Shown: positions 1-11,503, counted from the first letter of the stretch. The stretch: DNA of 60,000 nucleotides from Owenia fusiformis (GCA_903813345.2 CAIIXF020000009.1:22409759-22469758), one strand, 5' to 3'. Program-made: numbers and translations. Notes: generated from the sequence alone by a model not told the origin.

Positions 1-1
1 A

Positions 2-3000
2 CAACAATGTACTCGATTGAACTCTATTTATAAATCAAATTTTAAATGTTTTTCAACATTACAAAAAAATCCAAAACTGACTGGGTTCAATGTACCAAGA
101 ATCCATGCTCTTACTGTGAGGAATCTAGGAGGGAAGGCTGACAAAGAGTTACAAAGGACAGTTCTCATATACATCAGCGCTGTTGGAATCTTTATGTTAG
201 GGATGTCATATGCTGGAGTGCCATTGTACAGGATGTTTTGCCAGGTAAGAATATTCTTTAAATTGTAACTCACTTAAAGCAATTTTGTCAAAATCAGTGA
301 TGTCTTGCATTTTAAAGGTCCTCCCCATTATCCATTTTCATATGTTTATGCTAGTAAGGAACAAAAAAAATTGTCAAATTGTTGATAGATCTACATGATA
401 CTAGTCATGCAGTGAATAGTTGAAGAATCCTGTTATTGAGGCATTGAGGGTTTGAATTAAGAAATATAGACCGAAGAGCAAGGGTAATATTGTCGAATAC
501 ATCCTGCAGGGTTAGGCACAAACGTTTTCTGTACCCCGAACGACCGAAGGGAGTGAGGGGTTCGAAAGCTTTTGTGCCTAGCCCTTAGGGGTGTATTTGA
601 CGATATTACACCTGCTCTGAGGTCTATGTTACAATTCGAACATGAAAACTCACCAAAATGTTTTGAATATTCATTATGATCCGCCATTACTACGACCCGC
701 AGTTATGACGTCACACATTGCACATATTACTAGGGGTATTGTTCGTGAATATACCCCGGGAGAAATGTTGACTTTGTTTACAGTTAGAAGGCGTGAATAC
801 AGTCATGTTCGAATATTCGTTTTGTCCACAGTAGTTATTTGCTTAAGTCTGTTTTAAGCCGCTATAACAGTGAATATTATTATATTACAACTACTTTTTT
901 AAATGTTTCCACAAGAAAATATAAAATATAACATAATGGTAATTAAGGAGCTGATTAAAAGATAGTAAGAATATGGTTGAACCAAGATCTTTGTCGACTA
1001 GAGACAGGTGTTCACTAAGACTGGTGTTCACTAAGACAGGTTTAACTTACTGTACATATAGAATGATGTCTTCCTTTATTGAAACATCTGTAGTTTAACC
1101 CGTTCCCGACGTGAATATAAGAGGAAAATGTTGTACCTGGTGACAGATAAGTAAGAGCGTTTTTTAGGAGAAAACACCAAATTACCTACGCCCCGGAACC
1201 TATACCTTGAATTTCATCACTGAAATACAATTTTTAGTAAGGATTATCACATAAGAACAACTTGTTAAAATTTGGTGTCAAAATACTGAATAGAACTGGA
1301 GATATTTTTATTTCATTGGTGTGTATAAATAAAAGTAATGATGCCAAAAGGAGCCTATTGTCCTGAAAGGTATTACATAATAGAACTGCATATGGAGCCT
1401 ATCGTTGTGAAAGGGTCAACAAAAATGATAGTTACAGTATAGTTAGGTTATACTTTTAGGATAGAAGCTTTACTGTATAGCTTTGTAGTCATAGATATTT
1501 TGTTTTTCATGGGATTTTAGGAGATTTTAACCATCAAGGTCAAAACAATTTTCAGTAATTTTCTTGTATTTAATTTGCATATTGCAATTATTTCTGAAAA
1601 ACTTCAGGCTAAATTTCCATTGAGACAATGTTGAAGAATTTTCTCTTCATGAAGTTCACTTCTGTAAAGTCAGAGATGCTGATGGAGCTATATTAATTGT
1701 CCTATGGAAATACTTGATTATTTAAAGTTTTTAAATTACAATTTATATCTCATGTTTAAAAGGGTGCAACAATTAGTGCAGGGGTCATTCCACAATCATC
1801 GACCAGTGTCAAAATATATATTTAAGTTTGGATATTTCATCAAGACTGACATATTATATATATATATTTCTACAAAGAAACCCCCTGGATGAACATAATT
1901 TCAGCTGATATTCCTCTTGAAACGTGGTGAATTTTAAAAATCTATAAGTGGGACTCCCGTTATAGAAGCTTTGAACTGAATTTACACTTCTTAATGCTGA
2001 AATTGATAGTTTATCCATACATTTCAAGAAAATAGGTATGTCAAAGAAGATGTTAGCCAAATATTGACCTGATAGCTCAGAAAAAATAAAAATTTTGAAT
2101 TTTCTCTCTACAGTCCTTGTTGCCCCTTTAATATTTCAAGCAAAACAGCACAAGCATGGATGTGAAATAAGATATGCTATAGGCTACCCTGCGTGCAGAG
2201 TCTAAATTATTAGCTACGACGAAGCTCTCTTTTAAGAAGTGAAGTCGAACGAATGCAAATAGGCCCATGTGATCTCTAAACAGGCCGATGTGATCTCTAA
2301 ACACCATTCGCTTGAATAGGCAGGCAATTTAAATTTCCTTATTCAAAAATCCTAATGTTGATAAAATAATATCTTTGTAGAAAACTGGATATGTCAAGTG
2401 TTTGAGAGTTTATGTGTTCAAAAAACATGTTTACAAAGACTGACAGTAATAGCTTACTCATAGGAAAATCAAATGGCAGATAGGGGTTATAATAGGGAAA
2501 TAATGATTATTAATTATTGTGACTTATTTTAAAACAATGATTGGTAGAATAGTGAGCTGAACAAGGAAGTTTAAAACTTATAACTGCATATAACGTTTGT
2601 TTTGTCATGTAAAAACATACTTACATTTTAAAAAGAAACTATATTCTAGGAAATCTTTATAGATCACTAAAAATTATAAATATTGTGTATCTAGTATACT
2701 AGTTACAAAAGAATACATTCACTATGGAGCATATGTTTAGAGTGATCGTTATGACAACCATCTTGACAGGAGGACGTACTGTTGAAACATCAGATCAATC
2801 TGATATGAGTGAACCTTACTATGTTATGGAATATATCTCTGATGGTCAGTTCAACTCATCTTCATTTGGGACACTTGCAAAATATGCTAGAATTAATAGT
2901 ACAAGTGCATGGTTGCCTAGAGACATAAATCCCATAACAACAACAGAATGGATCCAGGTGGATCTTGGGAAAACAATGTGCATATATGGTATTGTTACAA

Positions 3001-6000
3001 AAGGGCGACATGATCAACAACAGTGGACAACAGTTTATAAACTCCATTACAGAAAAGATGGCGACATAAACTTCCTCACACTCAAAGATGATGGAAAAGA
3101 AAAATTGTTATCTGCTAATAGGGATCAGGATACGGCGGTTGGTCGGAACTTTACGAAACCATTTGATGCGAGGTTTATACGTCTTTACCCAAAATGTTGG
3201 GACAACTATGCTGCAATAAGATTTGACCTCTTGGTATCAAATAATATTTGCCCATCTGACACCATGTGTGAGAAATATCCAAGTTTCATCCCTTCTTCAA
3301 GTTCTGCAATGATTATTGGACTCATCATTGGGATGGTGCTCTTCATGATCATCTCAATTATCCTACTGATTCTGCTGATCTTTTCATATCGCGAACTTAG
3401 CAGATGTAAATATGCTACAGAAGCGGTACAGTTGCATCACACTGGCAATAATAACAAAAGAGAAGTGAACCAAGGTGTCAGTATGCCATTGCTTACATCT
3501 AATATGTACCAAAAGACAGAACCGAAAGATATGTACGCTCAAGTTGATGTTAAGACAAAACGTCCAAAATCAGATACGATTCATCCAAAAACAGATGATG
3601 CTGGTTACAGTATTATAGCTGATTGTAAAGATACTACTCCACCTGATGTCTATCACACTCCTGCTGATGTGGGTGTTCATAATATTGAGAAGAAAGAAAA
3701 TATGGATGTCCCAGATGGAATTAAAATGTATACAAATGAAATATACAAGGAATCTCCCAGCATTGAGGCCTAAGATTTAACCTCTTGAATTCCAGGCTCT
3801 TTAAGGACAATTTTAATGAAAAATTCTGTGACTGATTATCTCGTCACGCTGGGTTTCAAGGTCATTTCAGTGGTTTCTCGTCACTCTAGGTAGTCAAGAG
3901 GTTAACAAGAATTTCTGACATGTGACATTTACAAAAGAACAGCATGTACTGGCAAATATAATTACTAGGAATTATGATTTTTACATGGACTTGTAAAATT
4001 CCTCCAAACAAAGGACAATCTTGATAAAAAGAAACTGGAGAAAATCTCCCAATGCTATCATGAATCTTCTGAAGTGGGTGTTGCATCTATTTGAAATTAA
4101 TGCCCAATTGTGAAGTGTTTTATGAGTGTCATAACATGATAGCATGTTGCTTCGGAAATAGAAAGATGTTATATACTGTAGTAAAATGATGTATGATAAA
4201 TCCTCACTTAGTGTATCACATACTCCAGCAAGGAACAATATTATGAAATAATTGGAGGAAAAAGAGGTGGGAATATCCCAGAATTCATGCATTAAAGGAA
4301 CAACATTGAAAGATGGCATTGTTGTTTGCATAAATTATCCATTCATTTTTGATAGGATTTTCAACCATATGCCATCTTTTAATCCAAGCGTTATTTAAAA
4401 ACATACACTTTGTGAAAAGTGGTAATTCACTTCTTTTGATCTCTGAACTTCAAATGCTGTTTTCTATGCGAGTAATTTCTTTCAGTACTTCAGTATTGAC
4501 CCAAATTAAAGTTTTTATCATATTTGATAGAGTGTATGAGTAACATGTCTCAAATAATATCTTTCCTTTTTCCTTCAAAAATAGGCACATTGCCTGTTTA
4601 ACTAAGAGGTTCATCTCTAAATAGTTGAACATTTCACTATTGTTGAGATATTGTTGCTGTCATATTAATATTGTGATAACATAATAAGCTTAATTGTATT
4701 TTACATTTCTATTAAGATTTCTATTGAAAAATGCTTAATTAGCCACTTTATCTGACACATACTATAATTGCTAGGGCAATATTTTAAGATAATAAACACC
4801 ATTTTATGTTCATTAAAAATGTGTTCCTTTATTCTTGTATTATTTCAAAATGGGGTCCCCTCAAAAATAACAAGTTGAGTTGTAGCTTCAGCATCGTGAT
4901 TTACAGCTGCTCTATGTGGCACCTAATACTCCTCTTGGGGGTCATAGCCACTACAACCTGTAAACATGTTACATTGATTTTAATAAAAAAAATGAAATGA
5001 AAAAAGATAAAAAGAAGTCTCCCTGACTGATGTTTCAAGAGTAAATTTACACTCGTACTTCACTATCCTCTAGCTACTATCCTATTTGTGTCACATTTAT
5101 GGCATATATTTTTTCATTCTAGGCTACTGGATTGGGAGGTCAGGCAACAGCTGGACATGACAATTCCAAAGTTGAGACAATGGCTGCCATAGAGGACAGA
5201 CAGATCAAGATAAGGTTTAATGCGGACACTGCCTCAAGTATGAGGTGGAACTTTAAACCTCAACAACTCTCTGTTGTGGTAGGTCCACTATTTATCATGT
5301 CACCACCAAAAGTGGTGACATATTGTTATGGTCTCCGTTTTTTTGCGACGGCGGTTGGTGGTTGCAGGTTGGCGTCCATCGTCTGTAACAATTTCTTACA
5401 ACTTCCTATAACTTAACAAATACTGTTTAGACTGACTTAAATTTTTTTCTAAATCATCTACATGTTCTCAGAAGTTCAAATCTGACTTTAGATTTGACAT
5501 TTGACCTTCAATGACCTTCTCAAGGTCAAAAAGGTCTTTTTTCAACTTGCTTCACATTGACTAAATTTTTTTTCAAAATCATCTACATGTTCTCAGAAAT
5601 GCAAATCTGACTTTAGATTTGACATTTGACCTTCAAATCTGACTTTAGATTTGACATTTGACCTTCAATGACCTTCTCAAGGTCAAAAAAGGCCAAAAAG
5701 GTCTGTTTTCAACTTGCTTCAAATTGACTAAATTTTTTTTTCAAAATCATCTACGTGTTCTCAGAAATTCAAATCTGACTTAAGATTTGACATTTGACCT
5801 TCAATGACCTTCTCAAGGTCAAAAAAGGTCAAAAAGGTGTGTTTTCAACTTGCTTCAAATTGACTAAATTTTTTTTTCAAAATCATCTACGTGTTCTCAG
5901 AAATTCAAATCTGACTTTAGATTTGACTTAAGATTTGCAGTTTGACCTTCAATGACCTTCTCAAAGTCAAAAAAGGTCAAAAGGTCTTTTTTCAACTTGC

Positions 6001-8993
6001 TTCAAATTGACTAAATTTTTTTTTCAAAATCATCTACATGTTCTCAGAAATTCAAATCTGACTTTAGATTTGACATTTGACCTTCAATGACCTTCTCAAG
6101 GTCAAAAAAGGTCAAAAAGGTCTTTTTTCAACTTGCTTCAAATTGACTAATTTTATTTTTCAAAATCATCTACATGTTCTCAGAAATTCAAATCTGACTT
6201 TAGATTTGACCTTTAATGACCTTCTCAAGGTTAAAAAGGTCAAAAAGGTCTGTTTTCAACTTGCTTCAAATTGACCAATTTTTTTTTTCAAAATCATCTA
6301 CATCTTTTCAGAAGTTCAAATTTGACTTTACAAGTTCTCAGATCTGACTATAGATTTTTTTAACTTGCTTCAGATTGAACAATTTCTTTTTTCAAAATCA
6401 TCAACAAGATCCCAGAAGCTCAAATCTTCAAAAACCTTCTTAAGGTCAAAAGGTATTTTCCAACTTGCTTTAAATTGACCAAATTGTTTTAGGTGGTGAC
6501 ATTTTGTCATGTTAATGCCTTGTCACTGTTCCCCCATTCTGATACTCATAGCATCTTTCTGTTTCACCTGAAACATGAAACATGAAACATCTCAGGGCTG
6601 AGAAGAAATGAAATGTCATGGTTTATCAGGATGCTGTTCCCCAGCTACAGTAAAACCTGTTTAAGTGGACACCTTTGGTACTTCATAAAAGTGTCCAGTT
6701 CAGAGGTGTTCCACTTGTAGTTTCATTTAACATTAAGTCAGTTGGTCTTGGGACTCTGAAAAGTGTTCCACTTTACAGGTTTCACTCTAGTTAGTTTGAT
6801 GTAACGTCAAAGTTGCAAAATGGAGGAACTGCCTGTATTTGAATTCTGTAAGAGTTTTTTATTTTCTTGATTTAAACATACATTTAAGTCAAATTGCAGA
6901 TTATAATTTGGCTCAAATTTAGAGAATATAAAATTGTTTCAGAATATACACACAGTTTGGAATTTCACAATTCATTATATTCTATCCCTCGCTTTTGTTA
7001 AATTGATGTTAGTCCACGTCTAATTACTACATAAGACTAAATATATGTTTTGCGGCTCATTTTGAAAACCAAATTCCAAACTGAATGAACTTTGAGCCAA
7101 ACTATAATCTGCAACTTTTAAGTTGCATTACTGAGTATTCCCTAACATGCTCCTAATTCAAAATATTTTGAAAGATTGCATTTCATAGCTTTTAGGCAAA
7201 AAAGATTGTTCATTTATTTCCTTACTGAATTATAGGTGGCGCCAGGAGAAACTGCCCTGGCATTTTATACAGCTACCAACCCAACAGCCAAACCCATCGT
7301 GGGTATCTCAACATACAATGTATTACCATTTGAGGCTGGAATTTACTTTAACAAAATACAGGTATTTAACATTATTAAGTTTTTTTTCTCTGATGATTTT
7401 TAGAAATAGGCCAGTTTTTACCTATAAACATATATGTTATTTGCCCTGTTATGAAATTTACATCTACATGTGCACAATTAGATCAAATTTCAATTATAAT
7501 GTCCCAAATCAGTCATTTAAATTGTTGTAATAAAATATGTGTTGTCTGAATTCAAACAATGCTAACTCTGCAAAGTTATATTTTTGCCAAAGTTGGTGTT
7601 TTCCATTTTCTTGGCTTTGACTCAAAGTATGGGTGCAGTCTGTATTAATCTTAACGTCCACTTTCATAGTCTAGCTACATGCCCCTGTGACCTCCTCCCT
7701 CTACATGACTACACACCTTTTCAAATATTTGTTTGGGTGTGTAGTGGGGGGTCACAAGGGTTTGAAACTAGACTACCACTTTCATGTTTCATAAATAAAA
7801 TCATATTGAATAGAGAATCTTAGAAAGATGGCAGCACTGTTTTGAACCTCTATATTGTTGAACTATCTGCTGTGATTATAAATATGCGTTAATTCTCTCA
7901 TTAAATTAATGTGAACGTTTCCATTCATGACTGCTTTACTTTATATTGTAGTGTTTCTGTTTTGAGGAGCAGCGACTGAACCCCCATGAGCAGGTAGGTA
8001 CTAGAAAGACAGTACAGTGCACCATTATATTATGGCATTGATGTACTTGTAATGGAGAAACATAGGTCCCTGGGGTCTCCTCATATTAATTATTTATCCG
8101 TACAGCCGTTGATGGGGTTAGATAGATTATTAACAATAATTTGCAGTTTGTTAAGATTATAGTTGTATGATTCTGTTTTTAAGTACAAGCTCTATTATTG
8201 TTCACTATTGCCTTTGTAATATTGCCCTTGAACTCAGCTGACAAGGTGTTCAGTTCATTGGATTATAATTGTATTTATTTGGACATTTTAGAACATGGAC
8301 ATGAAATTATTGCTAAAGAAATATTTTTGTTGCAGTGTAGTTTGTTTTCTTTGCGAAATTCTCCATTTAAATATGATTGGCATCTTTTATCTAACCATTC
8401 CGGAAATAGTACCATATGTGACTCATTTCTCTGTGGCTTGCGTTCCTTGAGTTCCACTTGACTAAGATCATATATTTATCGCATAATGGTAAAAACTTGC
8501 AAATTAGTTACACTTTAGAAAACAAGAAGATGGTCACCAAATTCAAGTGGCATCTTTTAAATGTGACATTTAAATTACAATAAGCAATAAACATGCAATC
8601 TAGAATTTTCTTAGCCTTTAAATGAAATTATTTTTGATGAGATGGAACAAAATAATCACTGAGATTTTAGGGAATTTATAGCTGTTCCCTTGCGTACAAA
8701 TAAAGGTCACATTCATTGAGTCAGTTGGAGATTGAAATCCATTTTTTCAAATCCATGATTAGAATTTAGATACAGAGCATATACCAAGTGGCCAGCCTGA
8801 TCTTAATGATCTCATTTCTTTGCAGGTTGACATGCCTGTTTTCTTCTACATAGACCCAGAGTTTGCGGAAGATCCAAAGATGGAAAATGTGGACTCTATT
8901 ACACTTTCGTACACATTCTTTGAGGCTAAGGAAGGATTCCAGGTGCCATTACCTGGTTACATGCAGCCTCAAAGTGCGCCTGCAGCTACCTGA
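2..8993 (+). CDS. COX11: Cytochrome c oxidase assembly protein COX11, five exons, 5' end possibly incomplete
   Basis: COX11 is an inner-membrane copper chaperone that delivers copper to the CuB site of cytochrome c oxidase subunit 1. Coding exons: 2-244 (open to the window edge), 5123-5278, 7236-7361, 7952-7993 and 8826-8993 (stop TGA 8991-8993). All junctions are AG/GT and every intron is phase 0, giving about 244 residues against roughly 276 in human. The first exon has a basic presequence-like stretch, a membrane segment ([20 protein letters not shown]) and the conserved Cys of RMFCQ. Later exons carry the family blocks [35 protein letters not shown] and the copper-binding CFCF motif (exon 4), then [19 protein letters not shown]. 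No in-frame ATG is visible in the first exon, so the start lies upstream or in another exon. Intron 1 (4.9 kb) contains a separate receptor gene. Confidence 0.95.
466..627. repeat. Hairpin-forming inverted repeat in COX11 intron 1
   Basis: Left arm from ATAGACC at 466 and right arm ending GGTCTAT at 627 are imperfect reverse complements over about 70 bases each. Both contain GGCACAAA-type and TAATAT(T/C)GTC blocks around a short CG-containing centre near 535-570. This is the form of a small foldback MITE. No clear target duplication is seen. Confidence 0.65.
996..1052. repeat. Fragment of the GTGTTCACTAAGACAGG repeat family
   Basis: Two direct copies of GGTGTTCACTAAGAC followed by AGGTTTAACTTACTG. 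It matches the right end of the fuller TA-flanked copies at 6648-6787 and 37949-38127. Only the 3' part is present. Confidence 0.6.
2185..2260 (+). mobile_element. Short copy of the TACCCTGC MITE family
   Basis: Starts TACCCTGCGTGCAGAGTCTA and ends GAAGTCGAACGAATGCAAA, matching the two ends of the longer copies at 9684-10032 and 46960-47271. The middle and the final GGGTA are missing. It is followed by a 21-base direct duplication. Confidence 0.65.
2261..2302. repeat. 21-base direct duplication
   Basis: Two adjacent copies of a 21-base unit (AGGCC(C/G)ATGTGATCTCTAAAC), one mismatch, directly after the truncated MITE. Confidence 0.8.
2564..2574 (+). promoter_or_regulatory. ETS-like AGGAAGTTTAA motif upstream of gene A
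   Basis: AGGAAGTTTAA lies 150 bases before the gene A ATG. The same 11 bases lie upstream of genes B and C in the same orientation relative to transcription. The wider GAACAAGGAAGTT (2559-2571) is also repeated upstream of gene B. The core GGAAGT resembles an ETS-factor site; function is inferred only. Confidence 0.45.
2724..3773 (+). CDS. Gene A: single-exon F5/8 type C (discoidin) transmembrane receptor-like protein
   Basis: Intronless, 349 aa, lying inside COX11 intron 1 on the same strand. Residues 1-20 form a signal peptide beginning MEH(x)FR, the start shared with genes B and C. Residues about 30-173 are an F5/8 type C domain: EPYYVMEY start, [62 protein letters not shown] and AIRFDLLV. 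These domains usually bind lipids, glycans or proteins at the cell surface. The usual flanking Cys pair is absent. A membrane span lies near 196-220 with GLIIG (GxxxG spacing). The tail of about 130 residues holds DMYAQV, GYSIIA, DVYHTP and the family C-terminus [13 protein letters not shown]. Unlike B and C it lacks both C-type lectin halves. Type I membrane topology is predicted; ligand unknown. Possible AATAAA at 4791-4796. Confidence 0.85.
   Translation: MEHMFRVIVMTTILTGGRTVETSDQSDMSEPYYVMEYISDGQFNSSSFGTLAKYARINSTSAWLPRDINPITTTEWIQVDLGKTMCIYGIVTKGRHDQQQWTTVYKLHYRKDGDINFLTLKDDGKEKLLSANRDQDTAVGRNFTKPFDARFIRLYPKCWDNYAAIRFDLLVSNNICPSDTMCEKYPSFIPSSSSAMIIGLIIGMVLFMIISIILLILLIFSYRELSRCKYATEAVQLHHTGNNNKREVNQGVSMPLLTSNMYQKTEPKDMYAQVDVKTKRPKSDTIHPKTDDAGYSIIADCKDTTPPDVYHTPADVGVHNIEKKENMDVPDGIKMYTNEIYKESPSIEA
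3774..5122. other. Rest of COX11 intron 1
   Basis: Contains the gene A 3' flank, one dispersed repeat (4308-4601) and an AATAAA at 4791-4796 that could end gene A transcripts. No coding exon seen; ORFs here are short and AT-driven. Confidence 0.6.
4308..4601 (+). repeat. Dispersed ~295-base repeat, copy 1
   Basis: Begins GAAAGATGGCATTG and ends ACATTGCCTGTTTAA. It matches 20639-20941 over its full length with few differences. A weaker relative lies at about 39450-39720. The first ~75 bases can fold, since AAAGATGGCA pairs with TGCCATCTTT. No target duplication is evident. Confidence 0.85.
5297..6522 (+). mobile_element. Terminal-inverted-repeat element with a tandem-repeat core
   Basis: The left end ATGTCACCACC (5297-5307) is the exact reverse complement of GGTGGTGACAT (6492-6502). 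The left end is also a hairpin, with ATGTCACCAC and GTGGTGACAT around CAAAA. Sequence shared with other copies runs on to ATGCCTTG at 6522. Between the ends lies a tandem array of ~125-170-base units. Short relatives without the array are at 14073, 26208, 36313 and 44396. The layout (terminal hairpin, tandem core) recalls non-autonomous Helitron/Helentron-type elements, but class is not proven. It sits in COX11 intron 2. Confidence 0.7.
5433..6480 (+). repeat. Tandem array, about seven units of ~125-170 bases
   Basis: Each unit carries CATCTAC(A/G)TGTTCTCAGAA, AAATCTGACTTTAGATTTGA and GACCTTCTCAAGGTCAAAA. Unit starts lie near 5455, 5580, 5748, 5887, 6029, 6165 and 6295. The second unit is longer because of an internal ~32-base duplication. 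Later units are more degenerate. Units contain local palindromes (CAAATCTGACTTTAGATTTG). Confidence 0.9.
6648..6787 (+). mobile_element. TA-flanked short repeat, CAGTAAAACCTGT family
   Basis: Starts TA|CAGTAAAACCTGTTTAAGTGG and ends near ACAGGTTTCACTCTA, an imperfect inverted terminus, with internal GTGTCCA/GTGTTCCACT words. Same family as 37949-38127. Looks like a Tc1/mariner-type MITE. Confidence 0.6.
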
Positions 8994-9259
8994 CCCATCT
9001 TATTTGGTAATCCTTGGTTAAATCAATAGAATAAGGACTTTAGTTTCATTCTCCAAGGAGAGATAAATGAAGTTCTGAATGCAGTCATTATGCAAGTTGA
9101 AATACATTTCAGTTCTCATTTCAAGGTCTGTCAGTTTTGATATGAGAAGAATTTGAAATGTTTTCCAAATTGTAATAATATATTTGAAAGGATCTTGTTT
9201 GACATACTTTGTAATTGTGATTGTACATAACATAATTTGAAGCGGAATAAGAAATGGTG

Positions 9260-9265
9260 AATAAA
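9260..9265 (+). terminator. Probable COX11 poly(A) signal (AATAAA)
   Basis: A canonical AATAAA lies 267 bases after the COX11 stop, the first such hexamer downstream. No transcript evidence is available. Confidence 0.5.
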
Positions 9266-9683
9266 GACATTTATTGTGTTTATCTATCTGTAGATGTACT
9301 TGATGGAAAGATGAATATCCCAAGGAAGTATGTATTTGGGGATAAGATTTGTAATGTTAAGCATGGACACTGGTCTGATTAATAAATTATTAAATGATCC
9401 AATTTAGACATATCAATTTAGCACCATTATAAAAACTAAGATAGAATTTGAAAATGTGTCCTTTGATGGGGTTTGGAAAACTATTGAGTATCATTTTAGG
9501 TCGTCATTGTGTCAATAATGTGACTTCATGGCTACTAACAACACCAATAGTACTACATGTAATTAGAAGCATCATTTACACTAGAGCTAGAGGTTACATA
9601 ATGTGCTAAGTACCCTTGAGGAATATCCTGATTTGTGTCAAAGCTCAACTTGTATTCTAACACTCTAAGTGCCCCCTCCACCT

Positions 9684-10032
9684 TACCCTGCATGCAGAGT
9701 CTAGTTATAAACTACCCCCTGCCTAGTATAGACTATATTACAGTTAAGAAGCCCCACCCCCACGACCGATGCCCGTGACAGCTAGGGTCTTAAATTATTT
9801 CACACCTACCGCGCTAGCCTATTCCCAACCAATCAGAAGCTTGAAGGAACAAGTAGTAAATGCATGCATGATAATTATGCAATGACATCAGAGAAAATGA
9901 CACCACATAGAAAGTTGTCTGTATTTCAACGACGATCTTTGATCCACTCGGTAAGTTCAGAGATTTATTGAAAACTGAGAGTGAAGACGAAGCTCTCTTT
10001 TGAGAAGTGAAGTAGAATGAATGCAAAGGGTA
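9684..10032 (+). mobile_element. MITE with TACCCT/AGGGTA ends and ~9-base target duplication
   Basis: Starts TACCCTGCATGCAGAGTCTA and ends GAATGAATGCAAAGGGTA. It is flanked by CCTCCACCT (9675-9683) and TCTCCACCT (10033-10041), 8 of 9 bases alike. Contains no protein-coding capacity. Three relatives lie at 2185, 46960 and 49033. Confidence 0.8.
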
Positions 10033-10497
10033 TCTCCACCTGCAACATTCAATCACAGTCAGACATATAAACATAAAACTTAATGTCACAGTTCTGGTAG
10101 TATGGAATATTCTGTATAATATTATCTATACCTTACCACCCTTAATTATTGCTATATATTCTACAGAGCCATGGGTGCCTTCAGTTTAATCTGACTAACT
10201 GTATAACTCACTCATGTCTACATACATGTGTTATATAATGAATATTAACATGTTGATAGCTGGGGAGGATTTAGGCTTGATAGGAATATCGTGTAACTGG
10301 AATACTTATACTGTTTGTATGTTTACGTAGATTAATAGTAAGAAACCATTGGTAAAGAGAGATGTGTTCTCACAGCCATAAATTGGACAAAATGAGTAGA
10401 GGGGTGGAGGAATTGATTTCTGCTCAAATCTTCAAGACTTTCTAGCTGAAATTCCCCTCACAGTAGACACACCATTTGTTTTCAGGAAGACATTATA

Positions 10498-11503
10498 CAG
10501 GGTGGTCCAAAAAAAAGTGAACCCCTGCAACTGGCCATATTTCCCTTATTACTTGCAGGAATTCTTTTTTATTTTCACATGTTGTAGAGGAAGGTCTAAA
10601 ATTTATGTTGGTACCATACATTTTTCTTAATCTTGAAATTTGCAGAAATCATAAGCCCTAACCAAACATTACTGAAAATGGACAAATTGTGATTTTCAAT
10701 ATCCGCGATTTTTCAACCCTTAAACACCTTTCCCCTGAGAATTTTTTAAGCTGCAGTCTTAAATAACTAATATTTTCTGACTTTGTTGAATTTTAAATCC
10801 TGCACATTATGGCTTAAAAATAGCATCCTACATTTGTTAATTGCAAAGTTATTGTGATCCAAAGAGATGTGCTAAGCTTCCACAGACGAAAACATTTTCC
10901 AGTGAAATCATGAGCATACCCCTATATGATCTTGAAATGTCAATATCTTCATAAATCATGGACCAATTCTAATGATATATGGCTCAAAACATTGAATATT
11001 GAATTTCCTTTTGATATTTTAAAGATATTTGATGGAGGGGTTATCAGATTCCTGGTCACAGGGGGCAACTTCCTTCAATAAGAGCCCCCTCCCCCCCCTC
11101 TAACTGTTGGTGTGGGTAACATACCCCTGAACTGTTGAACAGTTAAAAATGCTTCAAAATAATCAATGAAAGTGTGAAATGTGTTTTCTGCTTGAATAGT
11201 GTCCCTTTTGTCATATGGTAGGGTTTTAAACTTGTATCTCTAACTGAAAGCTGTTTAAGATCATCCAATGTGTTTCAACAATTTCCGTGAATCACATTTG
11301 TAAAATTTTGTACAATATCTAATTTCCAGGCATGTTTGTTAAACGCTTGTAATTTCTTCAAAATTTAAGACTGAGAATAAATTATGGCATCAACCAAAAT
11401 TTTAGACCTTTCTCTACAACATGTGATAATATGAGCCTATTCATGCATGTATTAAGAAAAATGTAGCCTGTTGCAGGGGTTCACTTTTTTTTGGACCACC
11501 CTG
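10498..11503. mobile_element. Mariner-like foldback element, 1006 bases, 34-base perfect inverted ends
   Basis: The left end begins CAGGGTGGTCC, then eight A and GTGAACCCCTGCAAC. The right end is its perfect reverse complement over 34 bases. TA lies on both sides (10496-10497 and 11504-11505). Beyond the perfect ends the arms stay complementary with mismatches for about 200 bases; for example CACATGTTGTAGAG near 10577 is mirrored near 11420. No transposase ORF is present. The ends and TA target fit a non-autonomous Tc1/mariner element. Confidence 0.85.

Noticed and set aside
3981-4331. 116-codon open frame on the - strand
   Set aside because: Overlaps gene A 3' flank and the start of a dispersed repeat; no similarity recognised.
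6077-6274. 65-codon frame with internal protein repeats
   Set aside because: Translation of the tandem array, not a gene.
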